A stretch of 64,000 bases of DNA from Verrucomicrobiota bacterium. GTDB taxonomy: Bacteria > Verrucomicrobiota > Verrucomicrobiia > Limisphaerales > JADLHS01. A program made the position numbers and the translations under genes. Shown here in pieces: positions 58,140 through 64,000 of the stretch; position 1 is the stretch's first letter, and each line of letters begins with the position of its first letter. The notes beneath the pieces are model-generated. The model did no database searches, was not told where the DNA came from, and saw only the letters and a list, made by a program, of their open reading frames with translations. Location: NCBI GenBank assembly GCA_029573725.1, contig JAKQDQ010000178.1:1-64000 (forward strand), read 5' to 3'.

Positions 58140-61100
58140 TCAGTGGGAAATCAGGTACTTCAGCAACTCAATCTGTTCGCGGTCATTCAAGCTGTCGAGC
58201 AGACCCTCCGGCATCAGCGACTTCTCGCTCCGGGTGCGTTGCGCGATCCCGGCTTTCGGAACCACGGTGACCCCGGTGATCGTTTGCAACGTGACGGCGC
58301 TGGAGGTTTCCGCCCGGACCAGTCCGGTGATCAGGTCGTCGTTCGTGGTGACGATCAACGTTGCCTGGAAATCCGCGCCGATCACCGCATCCGGATCAAT
58401 GATGTTTTCCAGGAAATACCGGATGCCCAGTTTGCCGGCCCCGGTTAATTCGGGCCCGAGTGGTGTGCCGGTGTTGCCCAGCTTGTGGCAACTGCCGCAA
58501 AGGGCCTGAAAATGTGCGCGCCCCGCACGCCCGTCATACGCCCATAACGGCGCCTCCGTGAACGTCTTTTCCAACTGCTCGATTCTGGCCCGCTTCTCCA
58601 CTGGCGTCGTCTGGATGCGCCCCCAGGTCGCCGCCACCCGGCGGTCCACCCCGGCATCCTTCAGATCGGTCAGTTGGCGGATGTGAAATGCGCTCAGTTG
58701 ATCCCGCGCAATGGTTCCCGTCGCCACCGCTTCCAGCAGCGGCACGGCGAAATTCACGCGACGGGTCAGGGTGTTCAACGCGGCGGCGCGGTCCGCGGGC
58801 GGGAAGCCGCCAAAACGCTGGAGGAGCGCAGCGGGAATTTGCGGAGCATCGAAGCGCGCCAGCACGGATATCGCCGAAGCGCGAAAATCCGGATCATCCA
58901 GCAACTGCAAAAACACCGGCAGCGCGTCCGGATCGCCGGCGCGGCTCAGCAGGGCAAAGGCGTGTTGCCGCGCCGCCTGCCCGGCTTTGGCATCCGCCAG
59001 GGTGCGGCGCAATCCGGGAAACGCGGTGCGATCCCCAAACGCGGCTGCCAGGCGTTCCGCGTCCCGGCGGATGCCCACATCGGGGCTCGCGTACAGATCC
59101 GGGGCCCGTGCCGACCAGGCGGCGGGCCGGGGCACATTCGCCCGCGGTTCGAGCGCCAGCCACAAGCCGGCCAGGCGGCGGCGCAATGCCGTGCCGTGCA
59201 GATTTTCCAGCGAGGCCACGGCCTGATTCAACGCGTCACCCTCTAGTGTCGCCGCGTACCAATAAATCCAGTCCGCCAGCTGAGGCAGCGGCGTGCGGCG
59301 CGCCAGGTCGAACCCGCGGGCGAAATCCCGCGCACAGAGCGGCGCCAAGTTATGCCAGAGCAGAAACGGCAGGTTGCGATCCGCCCGATCTTCGCCGTGC
59401 TGGGCGAGCGCTTCCGCCAGCTCCCACGCGGCGGCCTCCGGCAGCCGGCCCACCGCCGAAGCGAGGAAGCGACGCACGACGGGCGAGGGATCCTGCCGGG
59501 CCAGGCGCACACACGCGGCAGGGAAGGCCGGGTCCAATCCGGTCGCCTCGGCGGCGAGTTGAATGGTCCAGCCGCGCAGGTACGGCTCCGGCGCCTGGAG
59601 CAATTGGCGCCGGTCGGCTTCGGTCAACCCGCCGGTGAGATGCAGCGCCCACAGCGCGCTCAGTCGGGCGTGGAGGGATTGGCCCGCGGCGATCTGCCGC
59701 CGCAATTCCGCCCGGGTGTCCGCCGCCAGCGCCCCCGCCCCGGCGCGCTCGTGCAACAAGCGGCGCGCCATCCGGCCGTACCACGCGTTCGGATGGTTCA
59801 ACAGGGCGGCCAGCTCGGCATCCGTCCGGGCGGCCAGATTTACCTGGACGGGCCGGTAGGTGGCCTGCCATTGCATGCGATAAACGCGGCCGTTGCTGCG
59901 GTCCCATTGTTCCGTGTTGGGATTGTGGCAATGCTGCGGGTCATACCAATCAATGGAATACACCGCGCCATCCGGGCCGGTTTGCAAATCCACCGCCACG
60001 TACTTCGGATCAGTGCAGAAGAAAACATCCTGCCCGGCATGCACCGTATCGAAACCGGAACCCAGCGGCTGATTGATCTGCTGATTGATCTGGTGGCCGC
60101 CGAGATTGTGCGTGAACAAATGCCCGCGGTAGGCTTCCGGCCAGTTGTCCCCCTGGTAAATCAATGTTCCAACGTGCGCGTGGCCACCGTAAATCGCGTC
60201 GCTGCCCGGTTTGCCCGCCCCGCCCGCACCATGCCCATACCGGGCGGAAGCCAGCAGGTAATTGCGAAATTCGGGAAAGTCTCCGGGGGGATCGGCGACG
60301 ATGAACGGCGCGTAATTGCCGTTGACCTGATTCCAAAACTGGCCGCCCTGCAGCACGTGCGTCGTCGGTCCCCGGCCCCAATAGCTGCGGCAGTGCGTCA
60401 TAAACAACTGCCCGAACTCGTCGTAATCCAACCCCCAGGGGTTGCTGCCGCCGTGCGCGAAGATTTCGAACGTGTGCCGCGTGGGATGGTAACGCCACAC
60501 CCCCGCGCGCAATTCCGTCCGGCGCGCGTGCGGCGCGCCGGGTTTGCCGATGTACGCGGTGTTGAACACCCCCTGGTTGCCGTACAACCAGCCGTCCGGT
60601 CCCCAGAGAAAGCTGTTCAATGTTTCGTGGGTGTCTTGAAAACCAAAGCCGTCCAGCAACACCTCCGGCGGTCCATCCGGTTGATCGTCCCGGTCACGAT
60701 CCGGCAGAAAGAGCAGTTCCGGAGCGGCGCCAACCCACACCCCGCCATAACCGACTTCAATCGCGCTGGCGAGATTCAAGCCCTCGGCAAAAACCTTGCG
60801 GGTTTCAAACCGGCCATCGCCATCCGCATCAGAGAAAATGACGACTTTATCCAACCCCTCGCCGGGCGGACGTTTGGTGGGATAGCTGCAGGCTTCAATC
60901 ACCCAGAGACGCCCGCGCTCGTCCCAGGTGAACGCCACGGGCTGATGCAGGTCCGGTTCCGCGACGACCAGCTCGACTTTGAACCCCTCCGGCACATGCA
61001 TCTGGGCGAGGGTTCGTTCCGGCCCGGTCACGGGCGGGTGGGCGATCGGATTGGGCCGGAGCTGACGCAACACCGGACTGGTTTGCAACCGCTCCACTTG

Positions 61101-61205
61101 CGGCAATGGCTCTTCCGCATGCGCCGGCCAGAACCGGTCGGCCAAAATTATCAATCCCCAACAGAGCATTAGCTTGAACGCTGGGTTTCGGGAAACAATT
61201 CGCAT
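58140..61205 (-). CDS. PVC-type heme-binding CxxCH protein (propeller, HEAT repeats, cytochrome c)
   Basis: 1021 residues with a signal peptide near WPAHAEEP. The N-terminal propeller (~50-450) contains LAQMHVPEGFKVELVVAEPD, LHQPVAFTWDERGRLWVIEA, KVVIFSDADGDGRFETRKVF and FGFQDTHETLNSFLWGPDGW. HEAT-like repeats follow at ~480-860, then the cytochrome c module ALCGSCHKLGNTGTPLGPEL (CxxCH) with IDPDAVIGADFQATLIVTTN and the end ELLKYLISH. This is the exact plan of the large family found almost only in the PVC superphylum, thought to act in oxidative carbohydrate use. Heme attachment and an extracytoplasmic location are inferred from the motif and signal. It is divergent from the next gene, with 160 bases between the starts. 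Confidence 0.93.
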   Translation of the reverse strand: MRIVSRNPAFKLMLCWGLIILADRFWPAHAEEPLPQVERLQTSPVLRQLRPNPIAHPPVTGPERTLAQMHVPEGFKVELVVAEPDLHQPVAFTWDERGRLWVIEACSYPTKRPPGEGLDKVVIFSDADGDGRFETRKVFAEGLNLASAIEVGYGGVWVGAAPELLFLPDRDRDDQPDGPPEVLLDGFGFQDTHETLNSFLWGPDGWLYGNQGVFNTAYIGKPGAPHARRTELRAGVWRYHPTRHTFEIFAHGGSNPWGLDYDEFGQLFMTHCRSYWGRGPTTHVLQGGQFWNQVNGNYAPFIVADPPGDFPEFRNYLLASARYGHGAGGAGKPGSDAIYGGHAHVGTLIYQGDNWPEAYRGHLFTHNLGGHQINQQINQPLGSGFDTVHAGQDVFFCTDPKYVAVDLQTGPDGAVYSIDWYDPQHCHNPNTEQWDRSNGRVYRMQWQATYRPVQVNLAARTDAELAALLNHPNAWYGRMARRLLHERAGAGALAADTRAELRRQIAAGQSLHARLSALWALHLTGGLTEADRRQLLQAPEPYLRGWTIQLAAEATGLDPAFPAACVRLARQDPSPVVRRFLASAVGRLPEAAAWELAEALAQHGEDRADRNLPFLLWHNLAPLCARDFARGFDLARRTPLPQLADWIYWYAATLEGDALNQAVASLENLHGTALRRRLAGLWLALEPRANVPRPAAWSARAPDLYASPDVGIRRDAERLAAAFGDRTAFPGLRRTLADAKAGQAARQHAFALLSRAGDPDALPVFLQLLDDPDFRASAISVLARFDAPQIPAALLQRFGGFPPADRAAALNTLTRRVNFAVPLLEAVATGTIARDQLSAFHIRQLTDLKDAGVDRRVAATWGRIQTTPVEKRARIEQLEKTFTEAPLWAYDGRAGRAHFQALCGSCHKLGNTGTPLGPELTGAGKLGIRYFLENIIDPDAVIGADFQATLIVTTNDDLITGLVRAETSSAVTLQTITGVTVVPKAGIAQRTRSEKSLMPEGLLDSLNDREQIELLKYLISH

Positions 61206-61365
61206 GGTGGGGAATTAGCGGATTCGGCGGACAAAGTCAAAATCCCGGCGCTTCAGACGAGCCGGGCAACGGCAACCTCAAACCACCAGCAAACGCGCTC
61301 CGATGTTCCGGCGGACTGATTCTTCTGGCTTGCGCTGACTGGACAGTTCCTGAACCCTGCCATTA

Positions 61366-64000
61366 TGGAGAAGCTCTTATCGTTGGCTGGCAGCGGGCTG
61401 GCCTGTCTGGCCGTGCTCGCGTCGGTCCAAGCCGCGCAACCGGATTTGCCGCCAGGCGCTCATCTTGCGGTGGTCGGCAATGCGCTCGCGGACCGGATGC
61501 AGTTCGATGGTTGGTTGGAGACGCTGCTCTACGCCAAATACCCACAGCACGATCTCGTTTGCCGCAATCTCGCCGCCTCGGGCGATGAGGTCGCCACCTG
61601 GCATCGCTCGGAAAATTTTGGCTCCCGCGATGAATGGTTGCGGCGCGTCCAGGCGGACGTGGTGCTGGCTTTTTACGGCTTTAATGAATCATTCAAGGGT
61701 GATTCGGGATTGGCCAAATTTCGCGACGATCTGACCCGGTTCATCAAACACACTCGCGCCACCAATTACAGCGGCAAAGGCGCGCCGCAGCTCATCCTCT
61801 TTTCGCCCATCGCCTGCGAAAAACTGGCGGACCCCGATCAGCCGGACCCCACGGCAAACAACGAACGCCTGCGCGCTTACACCGCCGCGATGGCCGAGGT
61901 GGCTCAGGCGCAGCAAGTGCGCTTCGTCAATCTGTTTGAAATGTCGCAACGGCTCTACGCGGAAGCCGCCGAACGCGGCCAATCGCTGACCTTCAACACG
62001 TTCATGCTGACTGAAGCAGGAAACCAGCGTCTGGCCACCGCGATTTTTCAGGCGGTATTTGATGAACAGCCGCCCCCACAATCACTTGAAAAGCTCCGCA
62101 GCGCCGTGCTCGACAAGAACGCGGAATGGCACGCGCGCTACCGCACGGTGGATGGTTACAATGTTTACGGCGGCCGCTCACAACTGAGCTTTCCCCGCGC
62201 CGGCAAGGATTCGGAGAAGATCACCAATTACGAAGTCATGCAGGAAGAGATGCGGCAGCGCGACGTGAAAACGGCCAACCGCGATCGCCGCATCTGGGCG
62301 GTGGCGCGCGGCGGGGATCTGGCCGTGGACGATTCCAACCTGCCACCCGTCGCCACCTTTCAATCCAACAAACCCGACATCGCTCCGTTTTTGAGTGGCG
62401 AAGCCGCCATCAAACACATGACGGTGGCAAAAGGTTGCCGCGTCAATCTCTTCGCCAGCGAGGAAATGTTTCCCGAACTGGCGAGTCCGGTGCAGATGGC
62501 GTTCGACACCAAGGGCCGGCTCTGGGTGGCGGCCTGGCCGAGCTATCCGGAGCGCCGCCCGACCGATGTCGTCGCCGATAAATTGCTCATCTTTGAAGAC
62601 ACCAACGCCGACGGCCGGGCGGACAAGGTGAAGGTTTTTTTGGACGGACTGAACTGCCCGACCGGCTTTCAATTTTACCGCGACGGCGTGCTGGTCATGC
62701 AGGCGCCGGATTTGTGGTTCGTGCGTGACACGGACGGGGATGATCGGGCGGACTGGAAGGAGCGGGTGTTGATGGGCATGGATTCGGCGGACTCGCATCA
62801 CACCGCCAATTCCATGGTGTTGGAGCCGGGGGGGGCCACCTATCTCAGCGACGGCGTGTTTCACCGGACGCAGGTGGAAACGGCCTGGGGGCCCGTGCGC
62901 AACGTGGACGGCTGCATTTACCGCTTCGAACCCCGCACCGGGCGGTTTGAGCGTTATGCGCCCTACGCCTTCCTTAATCCGCACGGGCGCGTGTTTGACT
63001 ACTGGGGCAACGACATCATCACGGACGCCACCGGCAACAACAGTTACTTCGGGCCGGCGATCAGCGGCCACCTCGCATTCCCAGCCAAACACGCCGACAT
63101 CAAGGAATTTTGGGCGCGTCCCTCCCGGCCGTGCGCCGGCACCGGCCTGCTTTCCAGCCGGCATTTCCCCGCCGAATTCCAAGGAAATTTTCTCAACTGC
63201 AACGTCATCGGTTTCCAGGGCATCTTCCGCGTCAAAGTCACCGAGGACGGCGCGGGTCTGAAGGGCGAAACCATCGAAGACCTGGTGAAATCCGACGACC
63301 CCAATTTCCGTCCCTCGGGCGTCGGCGTGGCGCCGGATGGTTCGATTTATTTCCTGGATTGGGCCAAACCGCTGATCGGCCACATGCAACATCACATTCG
63401 CGACCCGCATCGTGACAAGACCCACGGACGGATTTACCGCATCACTTACACAGGTCGCCCATTGTTGCAACCGCCTCCCGTGGATGGACAGCCTGTTGAC
63501 AAACTTCTGGACCTGCTGAAGTCACCGGAGGATGGATTGCGTCTGCGCGCCAAGATCGAATTGGGCAAGCACGACCGCGCCCAAGTGATTGCCGCGCTGC
63601 AGCTCTGGATCGCAGGGTTGGACCCGCAAGACCAGGATTACCCGCACCATCTGACCGAAGCGCTCTGGGTGCATCAGTGGCACAATGTCGTGAACCAGGA
63701 TTTGCTCCGCCAACTGTTGCGTTCGCCAGATTATCATGCGCGCGCCGCCGCCACGCGAGTGCTTTGCTACTGGCGGGATCGCGTCGAAAATCCGCTCGAT
63801 TTGCTCGCGGCTCAAGCCCAGGATGAAAACCCGCGAGTGCGTCTGGAAGCCGTGCGGGCGTGCAGTTTCTTTCCGACGGCGAAAGCGGCGGAAGTGGCGT
63901 TGCTCGCTTTGGATAAGGAAGCGGACCCCAGCCAGCCGGATTACTACATCAAGTATTGCCTCGATGAAACCATGAAGGCGCTCGATCCCTATCTGAAGTG
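61366..64000 (+). CDS. PVC-type protein: N-terminal GDSL-like domain plus propeller and HEAT repeats (3' cut by window edge)
   Basis: 878 residues are visible from ATG 61366 (MEKLLSLAGSGLACLAVLAS, signal peptide ending VQAAQP). Residues ~25-225 are an SGNH/GDSL-like domain (LAVVGNALADRMQFDGWLET, VVLAFYGFNESFKGDSG, TFMLTEAGNQRLATAIFQ); the Ser of block I is replaced by GNAL. Next comes the PVC membrane-bound dehydrogenase-type propeller: VAKGCRVNLFASEEMFPELA, DTKGRLWVAAWPSYPERRPT, LIFEDTNADGRADKVKVFLD and NPHGRVFDYWGNDIITDATG. HEAT-like repeats start after 730. A cytochrome c module may follow beyond 64000. Divergent to the CxxCH gene, so the pair may share one regulatory region (61206-61365). 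Confidence 0.9.

Noticed and set aside
61366-61560. functional GDSL esterase active site in the right-edge protein
   Set aside because: Block I reads VVGNALADR without the nucleophilic Ser, so I call the domain GDSL-like only.

Overview
The window looks like a piece of a GC-rich Verrucomicrobiota chromosome, most like the Pedosphaera/Limisphaera-type lineage. The pointers are two large PVC-type proteins built on a propeller/HEAT plan (one with a C-terminal CxxCH cytochrome module), several prepilins of the H-X9-DG kind, a sigma factor with a membrane-anchored C-terminal extension, DUF1080/ThuA/TIM-barrel carbohydrate genes, and abundant short palindromic repeats. No rRNA or tRNA gene was seen. 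Taxonomy and families are inferred by reading the proteins, not from searches.

Layout. 1-8.4 kb (mostly minus strand): a prepilin tail, an isolated internal fragment of release factor 3 (prfC), a membrane protein, a 1256-residue LVIVD/Ig surface protein, a CheY-like regulator, a FliK-like protein and an NtrC-type activator. 8.4-15.6 kb is a decayed accessory zone: a surface-protein remnant, a large 3' fragment of aspS, a nucleotidyltransferase gene pair, a tandem duplication of a ~492-bp palindrome-bearing unit that carries further decayed aspS 3' ends, a sigma factor fused to a secretin-like domain, a truncated IS1182-type transposase and an IS3-type element. 15.8-24.7 kb: priA, a prepilin, and an ATGA-coupled operon of a GH2 glycosidase, a pectate-lyase-fold protein and a beta-helix protein. 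24.8-33.3 kb: a structured RNA that I read as a candidate 6S RNA with its own terminator next to rarA, then small conserved genes, cysE, and an Mla-type lipid-transport operon (permease, ATPase, MCE protein) behind a beta-lactamase-fold lipoprotein.

33.6-45.1 kb is one long plus-strand block: ABC-2 permease, three SPFH proteins, a P1B metal ATPase, an ABC ATPase, a second ABC-2 permease and a large anchored periplasmic protein. 45.2-50.7 kb holds secreted carbohydrate-related proteins, including a TIM-barrel/DUF1080/ThuA operon that ends at a clear intrinsic terminator.

50.8-55.1 kb is a visibly AT-richer cassette and the best candidate for an undescribed system. Two paralogous signal-peptide/tail-anchor proteins flank a 10-cysteine secreted peptide and a MauE/DoxX-like redox membrane protein that carries an apparent one-base frameshift. 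The cassette is bracketed by a ~220-bp direct repeat which is itself the 3' end of the paralog gene, so at least one further copy has been lost. It is followed by an O-antigen-ligase/transglutaminase-like gene carrying several in-frame repeat insertions, including a 25-bp-arm palindrome, and by the two divergent PVC-type proteins, the second of which runs off the right edge.
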